A program made the position numbers and the translations under genes. From Pipra filicauda (Eukaryota; Chordata; Aves; Passeriformes; Pipridae): a DNA stretch of 64,000 nt. The stretch's first letter is position 1, and each line of letters starts with the position of its first letter. Shown in pieces: positions 36,998 through 50,347 of this stretch. Below the pieces are notes generated by a model that was not told the origin of the DNA, ran no database searches, and saw only the letters and a program-made list of their open reading frames with translations. The stretch lies in assembly GCF_003945595.2 (NCBI RefSeq), contig NW_024105098.1, positions 1 to 64,000 of the forward strand. Direction: 5' to 3'.

Positions 36998-38884
36998 TTG
37001 CCTCTCTCATTTCCTATTTGGAAGGATTGTGCCTGCAACACCAACTTTCCATTAATTTCGAAGGCTCAAGATATCTTGGGGCTTCTCACTACCTCAAATA
37101 GTAGGTTCAGAGAATCCCATGGACTTAAAACTCAAAAAAATTAATATTACAGCATTGACTATCAGCTGAACTCTGAAAAAGAGCAATATAGTGCAATATA
37201 AACTAACCCAGGTAAACTGATACAATTCCAGACTGTTTACCTGTACTTGTGCAAGCTGAAATAGCTAAGCTTAATAACTACATTCCTCTGAACTTAGTTA
37301 CCTACAGGGTCTTTGGTTTCACATTTTTCCACACTCAGCTGGCAAAAATCTCTCCCCCATTTACCAAGTGAAAGCTAAGCCTGAAGCCCTTCAGCTCACT
37401 TTCTGCCATATGTTTCAGCTTCACAAGTTTGCTCTTCTATTTGCAGAGTTTGGGCTCACTATTCTTAGCACTGCTGCCTGATGAAAAGCTTGTTTTCTGG
37501 CGAGTTGCAGCAGAGAGATCACAAAAGCTCCAAGCCTCAGATCCCAAGCTCTGCAGCACACACTGCTCTGATGGCTTTTAGCTTTGTACAGCTCCAAACC
37601 CAGCTCAGGCTGGGAGTGCACACGCTGTGCTGACCTAGGGCTGCCCATATGCACCGAAACGAGCTTTCTTCTCCCTGGCAACAACAAATAATCTAATGAA
37701 AAAGATACTGCATCTTATAAACAGATTGTTATTCCTTTGCAGAATTCCCCAAGGGCCAGCAAACTTTGACCCAGCAGACTGACATCTCCAGGCATATCAG
37801 ATTTAAAAATAAAATACCCAGCACCTCTATCAAAATATCTATCACTTGCTTACACAAACCACATGCCACCTCAGCTGTTTCAGAGTACTTTGAACCTAAA
37901 GTCCATCCAAATAAGAGTGTAGATGTTCTGAGGTGGCAAGTGGCAGGGTGACAAGGGGCAAGTTTAAATAAGGCCACACTGTGGTTGCCAACAGGAAAAC
38001 AGAATGACTTACGTTTTAAAGCTGCTTTAATGGATCCTTCAAAGGGATCAGTTGCTCACGGTTTCTGTGTGTAGAAGGGGGCCATCGAATGAAGCTGCAT
38101 GCAAGTTAAAAATCACCAAATGAAGAGGAGACCAGGAATTTAGGAACAGAGCCTAGAACCTCTGCCCCTCCCATACCTCAGAGAGGTCTGACACCTTCCT
38201 GTTATATGGCATTATGTCCCCTTTAAAACAAAATCACACAGAACTGCAGAGTTCCCTTCTCACATGACAAATTCAGCTCTGAAATTCTGTCCTCCATCGT
38301 ACCCAGCTCTAACTGATCACAGGTTTCCCTCCTCTCCTCCCTCCTGCTATTGAAAATATGTTTCAGACTAATTTCCCTACAAAGGTATTGGCTGTAGAAT
38401 TAAAAGCAATTGAAACTTTTCATCCCAAATTACAAGTACTGGAGACATTTCTAAACAACATGGGAAAACAGTACTTTTGGCATAAAAAAGAGGTTGCTCG
38501 CATTTCACTTCAGATTACTGTTTGCAACTTCGGGTTCATTTTACAGCTCACTTCACCAACATGCTCTGCAGTTGCCAAATACACCCATCCAATTGTTACT
38601 CTATAGAATGACAAATCCAGCTGTACACACAAAGACCCAGGTGTCAAGACATGTTTAGAAGGATAGCAACTATTGGAATTGATGGAGTCGCACACTTAAA
38701 TACTGCAATGAAACTGGGGTCAAGTTTTAGACACGAATTAAAACAATGCAGAAGCTAAAACCACTCAAGAGGAAAGTTTTCCATGGCCTTGGCTCCACTG
38801 TCACAGCACTGTGACCCTTTGGATGTTGTCAGTGCTTGAGAATGTCAGGATAAGACTCATTACAGAGCAAGCTGCATGAAATCC
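36998..38884. other. unassigned non-coding sequence
   Basis: No gene or interspersed repeat recognised. Confidence 0.5.
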
Positions 38885-38950
38885 AGTGACCTCTGACACC
38901 GAGTGGATCAGACTAGACAATCTGATTATGTCTTCTGTGAACCTCCTAAG
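38885..38950 (+). mobile_element. possible ancient CR1-type LINE 3' tail
   Basis: The sequence 'ggatcagactagacaatctgattatgtcttctgtgaacct' has the form of the 3' end of old sauropsid CR1 elements (ggatcagactagatgatc... tcccttctggcc). There is no clear poly-unit tail and nothing upstream is recognisable, so the match rests on about 40 bases. Confidence 0.4.
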
Positions 38951-41019
38951 GGAGATGGATTAGATCCCCCAACGAAAAAGACTTGGCAGGGCCCCCCACT
39001 GCTCTTAGAGCAGAGGTCTCGCCATCAGCGCTTCCAGACAGAAATCAAAGTCAACCCCTCAGTCACCTCCCTGAAAGTTGACAATATTGTTTTTTCTTGA
39101 TCAGTGAGGACCAGAAAGCAGCTCAAAATTTTTGTTCTTTATACTTCTGCTGTAATGATAGAGTGGAGAAGCTGGGAATTTGTGTTACTTGGAATTTAGA
39201 CACGAATCGGCGAAGGCGGGCTATTCCACTTGGCAGAGTGCTCTTGAATTAGAGGGAAACTGCAAAGGGAGTGATTCTCAAACTCAGGCTATTGAGGTGT
39301 GTGCCCTAATTCTGCACAGCCAGGAACAAGACACATGCTCATAGTGCTTCTCAATGAATAAATGGTGCTAGTGATTCCTGGTTCTCCCATCATTAAGTTT
39401 TATCCATCAGAAGGACAAGTTCCTCTATGCAGCCCTATTTTTATTGTAAGCAATATAAAAGAGTTACTTGGCAAAGAGAAATGGTGGATTGACATTTGCT
39501 ACATTTGGCAAATGACTACACAGATACAATTTCAAGTACAAACAAAGCAGAAAGATATGTCAGTGCATGAAAAGGGCCAAAGGACAATGAAGTAGGAAAG
39601 ACACACAGAGCAGAAGCTGTGAATTGTGACAACCACTTCCTTTTGAAATACTCAGAAAAGAATTGCCTGCAATTTCTAGCATTCTCTAAAAATTAAAGCT
39701 CAGCAAAACAAACCCTGTATTTCTACAAGACAGAACAATTGTCCTTTTCCACACAGAACAGGGAAGGAAGCTGGTAGGGTCAGGCTACTTCGCAGCTACA
39801 AATCCAGCTCTGCACACACCAGTCACCTGCAGAGGACAGAGAATCTCCCACTGGGCAGAGGGCCTCAGCAAGAGCAATCTCTAGTACAGGCAGAGGAGAG
39901 AAAGTGCTGCTACATGAAAATAAAGCTTACAGTGCTTCACAAGAAATCCACAATAAGGGGTGACTGCAGAGACAAAATTCTTACTACAGCCAGCTTTCAA
40001 CAGCTTGTAACTGGGGATCCACCCAACAAGCTGCTCCTGCAAGCAATCTGGGTGTGTTCCACCACTTTCAGCAGAACAGTTCAGAGCTCACAGTTCACTT
40101 TGGCTGGAAACAACTTCAGCGAAGGCATTCAACAGTTTTACAGGCAACACGTGATGCCAGTGTCCCTCAGACCTCATTTTAGCCTGCTTATGAGAACTGG
40201 TGGTCCAACAACCTACTTCTCCCCCCTGGGCAAGCCCAAGGTCGGGTATGCAGTTACAGCACAAACACTGCATTGCGGAGGGTGAAGTGCCACATTTCTG
40301 CCCTGGGACCAACCTAAACGTGCACAAGTAGCCATTTGCTTTGGGGAGCAAAAGAGAAAAGGAAAAATTGTCCTAACCAGATGACTAAGGCAGCCTTGGC
40401 TGGCTGTGCCAGTGCTGGTACAGCTTGTCAAATGCTGCCAGGTGCCAGCCACGCTGATGGTCTAAGAGTCACCACAAGCCAGCCATTCTCAAGAAGCAGC
40501 TGTTCTGTCACCAGCAGCAGAATTTATCCCTACGAGCCCAGCTGCTCTCCAAAGCTCTTGCTTCATCAGCTCAGACTGCATGGGAATACCAGCCCCAGCT
40601 GCTATGCCCACCTCCCAGCTCCAGGCCCACCAGGAATCAAACCAGGCCTCTGAACACAGAACAACAAAACTGCTCTGGCTTACTGCTGCTTGAAGTCTCC
40701 ATCTCCCTGGCTTCTTGAGATTGTTCTAAGTGATGCTTTTACCCACCCCTGAGTGCTGAGCAGCCCTAAGGTACCCAGTGTTTAGACAGAGTGCTTGTGC
40801 TGTGCTGTAAGCTGCCTGCACAAGGGTTGGCAGCCAGGCCCAATGGTCCACGTCCAAACCCAAGTTCAACTTACAGCTCAGAGTCTTTGCCCTTTACAGT
40901 ATTTTCCTGCATTACTACGTGCCAAGAAAATGAGCAAGCAGTCGGAGAAAGGCAAGCAGAGGAGGCACTGATTACAAAAGTCTATTTCTGATATTCTTAA
41001 TGTGCTTAGTGACATCATG
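38951..41019. other. unassigned non-coding sequence with a CpG cluster
   Basis: Four CpG dinucleotides fall within 16 bases at 39203-39218, an exceptional density for this window. Nothing else is recognised apart from short chance frames. Confidence 0.5.
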
Positions 41020-41215
41020 CATCAGAGCCAGATGTTTGAGATTTAAGCTGAACCAATTAAAAGCCTGCTTTTTGCCCTGGGCAAATTTTGCTTTGTAGCA
41101 CATCTCATTAGTGTGCTTTCCTTTAATGGCTCATTTAGTTTTCGGTCTGAAAATTAGAAATTAAGCAAAAGTAAATTTAAGCGAACATTTTTGTACAGCC
41201 ACTTGCTGGCACCTC
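41020..41215. promoter_or_regulatory. candidate regulatory element with a palindromic TFAP2-type site
   Basis: A near-perfect 15-base palindrome, tttgccctgggcaaa, sits at 41071-41085. Its core gccctgggc fits the TFAP2 consensus GCCYNRGGC. Nearby are a CCAAT-like 'accaattaaaagcc' and several attaa/attag cores, and the block is free of repeats. The site match is seen directly. Function as an enhancer is inference. Confidence 0.3.
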
Positions 41216-42184
41216 AGAAATGAAGGGGCTTGAGAAAGGCAGGGAAAAAAGGGCTTTCTGTTTATCCACCTCACCACAAGTTTTTTGATGCTAAAATGTT
41301 TAGGTTCTAAATACTGAAAAGGGAATATTTATTTTCTTAAGAAATACTTCCATGAGCATTTAGCGGCCTGAGGTTGATAGATCTACCCTCAGTGGACAAT
41401 TTTAATTGGCAATATCCCTTTAAAAACAAAGGGCCCTAGCTCCAAAGAGGTGCTTCAAATGAGAAAACAAATTTGGTTTTGAGAAGTTCAGATGCCTGGA
41501 ACCTGACATTTTCAAAGCAGAAAGAGCTTTTCCCAAGAGAATAAGCTTCCAAAGAAATTGAAACAAAGGCCAACAGGGTTTGGGGAAGGAATCTCAAGAA
41601 CTGAACAGAAAGCTTTCAAGGTGAGAGAATCAAGGCTTTAGACTTGAAAATAAGAGCATATATAAGGTAACTAAGTTTTTCTCTGAGAGGCTAATCACTC
41701 TTTAAACTGCAGATGCAGAAAATAATAAGGGTTTGTGTTATGCAATGAACCAAATAAGCTTTTACCCTGCTGGCCTCATTACATATCAGACACTCACAAT
41801 TACATTCTAAATACTTCACTGTTTTAAGTTAATGACACAATCCAACATCCCAAAGATGCTCCATGGGATTTGTGTGTTTAATGCTGATCAACCTCTGATC
41901 AATCCATACGTTGTCATTGCAGAAATATTTATCTCCTCAACAGTGTCAGTGATACGAGTAGCACCTTTAGAGGTGGGCACCAAACAATGATCCTCTTAAA
42001 TACAAGTCACACAAGTTGTTCCACATCCCTTGGGCTATCCAGTAAATTCCATGATGCTATGGAAACCCAGCTCAGGGCTGACGCTCTGGAGGATCAATTA
42101 AAAACAAAACAGCTAATTACACAGAGAGCTGATGTTTTCAAATCTTCCTTAAATAAGTAAAATTATTGGAACTTCTCCTTATAG
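41216..42184. other. unassigned non-coding sequence
   Basis: AT-rich unique sequence in which nothing is recognised. The right end holds the pyrimidine tract before the next candidate exon. Confidence 0.45.
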
Positions 42185-42315
42185 GAAGTCACACGGCAAG
42201 CAATGTTTTCACAGTGGTGCAAAGTTCTGGTGAACCTCTCCCAGAGGATGCTGCTCATTTGGGTGTGCATTACATTTTCAATCTGCATCAATTTATCCAA
42301 ATTAGGAAGCTACTT
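42185..42315 (+). other. weak candidate exon, 131 bases
   Basis: Acceptor-like 'aacttctccttatag' precedes the segment and a consensus donor, CTT|gtaagt, follows. One frame is open throughout (codon split 1/2 at the start), giving a peptide that contains 'VVQSSGEPLPEDAAHLGVHY' and ends 'FIQIRKLL'. The family is not recognised. The open frame continues on both sides of the proposed borders, which weakens the case because splice sites would not be needed to keep it open. Confidence 0.17.
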
Positions 42316-45300
42316 GTAAGTGATCACTGCTATCAGCTCCCCTCCTCTGTCTCACAAATCTATCTTGGTAAAAAGCAATTACTCATTTCAGCAGAAAACT
42401 CCTTCAAAGACACATTCCTGCAGCTGAAACCCCACTTGCACAATTTCCCACCTCCTCAAAAAAGGCTCAAACACTTGTCAGATTCTAAGTCACACGGCAG
42501 AGCAGAAAAGATGAAGTCAGGAGCCTTTCCCTGCTGACTACCTGTAACACAGGGGCATTGCAGGTACAGGAAGGGGCTTGTTTACAAAGGCTTTTGCACA
42601 GAATCAGTGCAGTATTGATGAAACATCCTCTCTCTCATCACATGCCCAGAGGCACAGCTTGCTTTGTCACAGGTTCCATAGCTGTGAGTTACTCGCAGGT
42701 TGCCCAAGGGTCCTCTCTGGGAAAATAAACCCCGAGCTGGCAGGAAGCTGCACAACTTCCCTAAGGAGAGAGGCACAGGAGCAGCTGGGAATGATTCAGC
42801 TCCATCCTCAGCTTCTCGTGCTGAGCACAGGAACTGATCTGCTCCAGGAACTGTCTGGAGTTCAAGCCACACGTAGGCAGCAGGGCCACACTCTGCAAGG
42901 CTGTCCCAAAACCCGTCTGAAGCTGCAGAGGGCATTTCTGTGCCCAGCCTGAGAAGGTGGGGAGGCACAGGCTGTACTGAAACGAACAAAATAACTTTAG
43001 CTCACTTTTTGTCAAAATTTTCTCTGCTACGCTGAAAGCAAAATGAGACAAGTCAGTTCGCCAAGATTTTTTCCTTATTACATTTGTTTTAAAAACCCAT
43101 AGTTTGATATCTAAATTGTTCGTGTATTTGGACTGAACACAAAGAGTTCGAGGAAGAATTCAGTTCAAAACTTGGTCGTCTTTTTTTTATTTTCTAAACA
43201 AAACATTTTGGATACTTTCTCCAAAGCTGTTTATGCCTTAAAAATTAGAGGAAATGTTTTAAATGAAAATACTTCTTTAATGTCTGAATATTTTGGATTA
43301 ACTAGAAAGGATTATCCACCGGTTTCATAGCCAAATAAGAACAACAAAAAAACCCCACTATTTCAATAGCTCTAAAGAATGTGAATTAGAAAGACAGATT
43401 GTGTACAGCACTTTATAATTTTTGGAAGCATGTTATGAGAAAAGCTGTAGGAGAGCTACCTACAAGGAAAGCCATAAATAGAACTGGCAACTTGTCCATC
43501 ACCACAGCCACAGACTGGGAGGTTGTTTCACAGGTCCCTGTGAATAACACTGTGAACGCTCAGGTTTTGAGCAGAGGAAGCCACTGCCCTGAAGCAGCCT
43601 CAGAGGTACTTTCTGGACATTTTGTGCAACAAATTTTCCATCACAGAAAGGAAGTTTTGGGTTTGGTTTTTTTTTTGGGAGGGGTGTCCAAAAGCAGTAA
43701 CCCATTTTGGTAATTTTCTAGCACTGACAGATTAATTCAAAAGGCTCAAAATAAATGAGTAATGAAAACAGAGTCTGAGAACTGATTCACAAGGAGTCTT
43801 GTTGGTTTTGTGGTTTGGAAAAGTATTTCAGAGGTTTTGGGCAGAAAGCCCATTAACTGAAACATGCAAGTTAAATGCTGTAAATCCAGATCTTATGCTC
43901 AACACACAAATCCTCTTTAAAACAAACTGCTGTAACTGGAATGGTCTTTAGGTATAAGCAGTGTGTTCCCCAAAGGCTGTTGGATTTATTATGACTGTAT
44001 CAGCTGCATAAGAAGATTCTGTCCCTACAACTTTTTGCCATCTGAAAGTTAGAAGCACGCCTCTACTCAAGGTAACAACCTGAGGACAAAAAATAAAATA
44101 TTTAGGTCAAATTCTTCACAAGTTTGAATTCAATTCAGTGCTGTGTTTGCCTTTGCATTTACTCGTTCAGTTCCCCTGACCAGCACTGTGAGCTGTGGGG
44201 AGAGCACATCCCACTGGAGATTCAGCCACTGCTGCATGAGCAGAGATGCCAGAGCACACGGGCGAGCAGGACAGCCCAGTCTGAGCCAGACCCCCAAATG
44301 TGCCCGTTGCAAAGTAATTCCGTGGATGACAGCACGAGCAGCAGCAGCAAACAGTGTGGCTGTGCCAGACCCAGGGGCAGGCCCGTGTGCTGTGGTGCAA
44401 AGCCAGAGCCACACAGCCCCTTGGCATCATCTGCCTCACACGTTTCAGTCCTCTCCCTGAATGCATTTGTTGCTAGCAATGCCACATAACCTGGAATGTT
44501 TCTTTCCAGCCTCCAGCAAGTTGCACAGAGAAGAAACAAATTAATGCCAGCAGTCAATAATCTGACTTTTATTTACACTGGTGAAAAACAGGGGTAAATT
44601 TTGAGTGTGGAACAAGTACAACTAAGAGCAGCATCACAAACCCGTGTCCCCAGTGCCCAAATCCTCCAGAGTAGTGCCATGTGTGGTGAATTGTTTGACA
44701 TAATATTGAGTGAAGATAAATTTATAGAAATGGCAGTACCTTGAAAAGGGTTTCTAATACCTGGCTTTTGAAAGTGCCTTTTTAGAGGGTTTTGGTCTGT
44801 ATCTCAGAAATCTGCATTTACCCATGAAGCTATTTAAAACTCAAACAAGCCTTTAATCTTAATTCTATTGAACAGAAGGGAGGCAACAACTTCACGTTAG
44901 ATCAAGGATATGGACCTATAAACAGTAAGCAGCTGAGTTTATTTTTTAGAAAGATCTCTTCTGTTTTCTGCTCAAGGACTGCCCTAAAAACATATCCCTG
45001 CTTAATTCCCAGTCTGACTGACTTCTAAAGCCAGCTACATTAAAGGTTCAGTTTTAGCTAATCAGGCAGACAGCACCACTGTCCCTGCAGCTCTTCTGAC
45101 TCCTAATCAAAACCATTCCACAGTTCTTCATTCAGATACACAAGAAAAATATCACATTTCTACAAAACCACAGAGGGACCTCAGCAGCTGTTAGTTTCTA
45201 GATTAGTAAACTGTAATTGGAAGGTAGCTGCTGATCCCAACTCATTAGCAGAACCTCCACAAACACTGTGGATGGCTGCCTGCCATGCTCCTCAGTGCAA

Positions 45301-47855
45301 ACCGACCAGCAAAGAAACACTTTCTGAAGACCAGAGATAACAGAGGTCACCAGCATTAGGATCAAGGTTCCAGATAACGTTCAAATTAGAGGCCTTCAGG
45401 TGCAATGAAGCCCAGCTGGCACACACTGGAGTGATAATCTAAACATAATCCACAACCTGCCAAACCAAAGACTGAATTAATTTTAACACTGAGAGGCTAC
45501 ATAAAAGACCAGAGATTACTGAACTCCTAATTACCGAATTTGATTACCCTGGAAACAGCGTAGTTATTCACTTCATCTTATCACCCTCAGCTCTGCTCCG
45601 GACAGACACAGGTTTGCTGAACTGGTGCTGTATCTCAAATTAAGCCTCTGCAAGATTTGGCACGCAGCAGCAACCTTGGCTGAGAGGCTGAAAACCTGAC
45701 AGCTAGATAACCTACCCAGATCTTTTAGTTCTTCAGAATATCGAGTTCTCAGAACAGGCTGCCTCACAACGATGCTGCCATGCTTCCTCAGGCGCTACAT
45801 AATCAAAGAACAGTCGTGTCCTTACAGGGCTTTGGCTTCTTTACTACTGACTGCATCTAAAATGGAGAGTACTAAAAAAGAATAGGCAAAAGTAACAACT
45901 TAAATAAAAATCTAGGAAGATTCGTGTTTAACTAATATAAATTTTAGATTTATCATAACTAGTTTACCCAGGCCTAACGCGCTAAGTTACTCTATTATAA
46001 CATAGCTCAGTGTACTGACAGTGACATTCTCTACATCTCCAAATAAAAAGTCTGTTCATGCATTCCAGGAATTGAAAAGCAAACTACTTAAAAAAGAAAT
46101 TATCAAAAAATACAATACGAGAATGTTTTGTTCATTTTTGTAAGTTAAATTGTTGCAAAAAACCTTGTTAATATATTTAAAATAAATCCGCATTTGATTC
46201 ATGTCCTTTTTTACTTAGAACACAGAATCATGCACACAAAAATGTTTCATTAACACATTACAGTGATGCAATAATCTCCCTTCTTCCACCTGAAATTAAG
46301 GTGAAGCCACCCATTTAAAATTTCTCATTGCTTATGGAATCAAGCATTGCTGTTCTGCTCACACTTTCCTCTTTCAATAGAGCCTTTTTAAAACAAAAAA
46401 TTTGCTCCCCAAAACACAACACCACACCGTGATATGCCCAAGTCCTTTGGGCAACCACAACATCAGCCGACCTCCAGAATCCAATTCATTCTCTTCAAGG
46501 TTTGGTGGTAACATTTAACAGAATTTAGGAATTCTGCCTAAATTTGCTACCCAAATTTGCACTTTATTATCAACACACCTTCATTAGAAGCACAAGGTGA
46601 GCAACACTAAAATACTGTCTTGCTACACCATTTTAACTCAATCTCTGTTCCTGCTGATTTAAAGCACCTTCTTCACAGACAGTATGAAGCACTGTCACAA
46701 AAAGCACACTGAGGAGATGGGGGATGGACAAGAAACTTTAAAATCAGGTCCCAAGGATGACAAATCCTGTGTTCAAATGTAAGAGATTAGGATTCAAGGC
46801 AGAATCTTTGAAGTTCATCCAGTGCCATACAAATAGAGTTAAAGTTATTTAGGAGTTAGAAAGTCCTCCTCTCAAAAGTTTACCATCTTAAAAAAAAAGA
46901 TAAAGGAGGTACAGTTTCTCAGAAATCTGTAATTATTCTTTCCATAGGCAAGGAATGTGAGCATGAAGGAACCAGGATTTGTTTGAGGTTATGAGAAGTT
47001 GTAGAATAGAGACAAGGAAACCTTGTGAGACCTAACTCACAACTGAATTTTCAGAAAATATGTTGGCAATATACACAAATATTTAAAAATACTCTAGAAG
47101 ACTCTTATGGGCTACTCCCTTCAAAAGAAAAAAACAAAATGAAGATGCTTCCTGCCATGTTCCCCCGCTTTTATTGCCCCACCCCATTTCATAAATCCTG
47201 AAATTATCCAATTTAAGCATTGCTCATTATTTAAAAAGAAAGAAAATTTTGGCACAGCAAGTGTTCTCACAAGCAATCTCACATATTTTCAGACTATCTC
47301 ACAGTTTGTAAAGTCCCCAGGGCAAAAACATGGAAATAAAAAGCACTTTAAACAATCAAACAAACACAAATATGCTGTAAAATGAGCACGGCCTTTGCAA
47401 TGATTATGCTTATAATTTCTTTTTAAAAAGCAAATGCTATCACCAGATTCATCCTCTTATTTTGATAAAACACTCTACAGCTCTGAACTGCCAGTCAAAA
47501 ATTCACATCCCATCTCCAAATTCCATGTTGATCCCTTCAGCTTCACTTACTGAGATTAAATGCCCTTCACAGCAACCACAAGCCCGAGATTCATTTTACC
47601 CACCCCCCTGAGCAAGGGCAATCCTGCAGGGGGACCTGCTGGGCAGGCAATCCCCCTGAGCCCAGCCCAGCTCCAGGTGGGACTGAGCAGAGGACATTGC
47701 TCCCTCTCCCCTGCTGAAGCCTTGCCCTCTTCCTCTCTAAGGGCACATGCAGGGCTCAGGTTTCCCTGGAGATCAGGCCTAGTAAAGTATGGCCAGTGTC
47801 CTACCCCAAGCCAGACCACCCTCTGGGTTCAAACCCTGCTCCTTTCTCCCTGGGG
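42316..47855. other. unassigned non-coding sequence
   Basis: No gene or interspersed repeat recognised. At 44120-44560 a GC-richer stretch opens long frames on both strands simultaneously, a sign of base composition and not of coding. The region 45900-46260 is strongly AT-rich. Confidence 0.5.
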
Positions 47856-48492
47856 GTTCTGGTGGGCATCAAGTTGAACATGAGCCAGCTCTTGGCACAA
47901 AGTGGGCTCTTGGCACAAAGAGGGATTATGGTATCCTGGGCTGCACCAGGCAGAGCATCAAGATCAGGCCAAGGGAGTTGATCCTTCCCCTCTACTCAGC
48001 GCTGGAGTGCTGGGTCTGGCTGTGGGCCCCACAGTGCAGCAGGGACATGGACATACTGTAGGGAGCCCAACAAAGGGCCACTAACATGATTAAAGGACTG
48101 GAGCACATCACATATGTGGAAAGGCTGAGAAAGCTGGGACTGTTCCACTTGGACAAGGGAAGGCTCGAGGAGTTCTTACCCACACATACCAATACCTGAA
48201 CAGGAGTGTTGAGAAGATGGTGCCATGCTCTTTTCAGTGGTGCCTAGTGAAAGGACAAGAGTCAACAGGCACAAACTGAAACACAGAAGGTGTTGAACAT
48301 AAGAAAATCCTTTGCTATCATGAGGGTGACTGGCACAGGTTGCCATGGAGTTCATGGAGTTCCCACTATTGGAGGTATTCAAAAGCCATCTGGACACGGT
48401 TTTGGGCAGCCAGCTCTAGGTGGCCCTGCTTCAGCCCCCCTGCTGAAGATGACCTCTAGATGTCCCTTACAGCCTCCACCACTCTGTGACAT
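47856..48492 (+). mobile_element. CR1 LINE 3' fragment, plus strand
   Basis: Plus-strand translation gives decayed C-terminal ORF2 pieces in order: 'LVGIKLNMSQ', then after a frameshift 'RELILPLYSALECW' and 'WAPQCSRDMDIL', then 'GLEHITYVERLRKLGLFHLD'. The 3' untranslated region follows, with 'gggcagccagctctaggtggccctgcttcagc', and the tail is 'ccaccactctgtgac'. An 18-base in-frame tandem duplication lies at 47888-47923. The copy is 5'-truncated and frameshifted, and therefore inactive. Confidence 0.92.
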
Positions 48493-50347
48493 ATCTCAGT
48501 ATCCTTGCTCATTCCAAAGCTGAAAAAAGGAAACCACACCCTCAGACACTTCAGGAAAAAACTGTGGTGCCTGATGCCTGAGAGCCACTGCAGGTATTCA
48601 GAACATTGCTGAGTACAACAAGAGGTTATGTGGGTGCAACAGCCCACTGCTGCTGTCCTACAGGCTCAAGGTCTCACCCACACAAGTGCTATCAGGAACA
48701 GTAAAAGATCCCTTGCACCACCAAGCTGGGCAGTAGCAAGCTGAAATCTAGTTAGACTCGAGACATGCACCTGAGTGCAATATGGGAAGCAGCTCACTGC
48801 CTAAGGCTGCTGTAATGAGCCAGGAGTATCAGAACTGGAAAGAGAATCAGCCAGGCTGCAGAAAAACGTTCTTTCAGGCTCCTCTGACCTATGGAAGAAA
48901 TCACCTTTCCCACTCGAGGCAACTTCCTCGCAATCGTATGGAACTTAGAGAGAGCAATGCCCTTTACCGCAGGACTCTACAAATATCAAGTGTCAAAATG
49001 CTTAAAATTATATATTCCAGAAACAGTGTAAGGTATAAGAAGCCAAATTTTCCATTGTCTTGAAACTCCAACAACCACTTAAACCAAGTAAAAATGGAAG
49101 TATCTGAAAAACTTCGTATGTGAACATACATTGAAAACTGAGCCCACTGAGGACTGTAAAACAGCAGTGATTAGTCTGAAGTACACATGGTTTGTACTGA
49201 AAACTCATTTTGTCCCCATCTGTCATGCAATCCTTCATGTAGCTGCTGACAGCAACACATCAGAGTTCTTACTGAACAGGAGCAAATTCCTCTTCAGACC
49301 TGAGCAAGACAAAGTCAACAGGCCAGCAAACTAAATGGAGGTCACAAAGAAACACACCCCTCCACACACACACACTGTCCCTAACCACTGGGCAAGAAGA
49401 GACTTAAAAATGCAAATTAGATCTCCAGATAGAAACAAATCATTACAAGTAGAAAACCTTTCAGCCCAGTACTTTTACTTCAAAATGACATACAGTTTAA
49501 TGTTGGCACTATAAAACCTCAGTGCTGTTTTTAACTTGCCATTCTGCTCTCCCCTCAGATTTACTGCAGTGGAATTGAACCAGGGTTATAAAGAGCATGA
49601 GTAGTTAAAAGAAATTCTATTTGATCCTGGAAATAGTTTCAGAATGGACAATTAAATCCATTTTTCCAGCAACTCAGATAGTCTCAGCAGTCAGTGTTGT
49701 AATTTGTTGTAAAGCCTACCACACATGAAATATCGTGGCTATCAGCTTCTGGCTTTTTAATGGTGTGATGCCAACCACAAGAGCTCTTTAATAAAGCAAA
49801 GCATAAAAAGACCAGAAAAAGAACATTTTTCATCTTCATTTTTCAAATCTGAAAAATCCTCAGACTCTCAAGATGAAAAACACCATGAAGAGGACTTTTA
49901 TATTAATTGTCCATGATATGCAATTCAAACATTCCTACAGATTTGCTAATCTCAGAGTGATATTAATATAATTATGATTTAGGACAACCAGGAAAACTGA
50001 ATATGGATCAAACAAGACTTTCAAGAAGTCTTCTTCTGTGGCCTGGGCAGGGGGATGGGACAGAAACATCTGACACTTGGTTGGCTTTTCCAAATCTGGA
50101 TGGAGCATTTTGTTCCTCCCAGACATAACCTCTGCTCTCCTAACGAGGGGTTCTGCTCCTCTCCCTGAATCCTTTCTCTCACCTGGATTGAATGAAGACA
50201 TACTGTGGATTTCTGCAAAGTATCAAGTGAAGGCAGCTCCCAATTTAACACGTACTATAACTGCAAAATCGGAAGGAGAATTCCAAAAGGGAAACACAGC
50301 TTAGTGCATGAGGAAGATTCACATCTTATACACACACACACATATAC
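48493..50347. other. unassigned non-coding sequence
   Basis: No gene recognised. Short (ca)n runs occur at about 49362-49376 and 50327-50346. The latter abuts the tail of the next CR1 copy. Confidence 0.5.

Noticed and set aside
42578..43051. Overlapping open frames of 96-135 codons on both strands
   Set aside because: Same pattern of base-composition-driven openness. No domain or repeat match seen.
44120..44560. Several 94-121 codon open frames on both strands
   Set aside because: Simultaneous openness in many frames reflects local GC richness and stop-codon scarcity, not coding.
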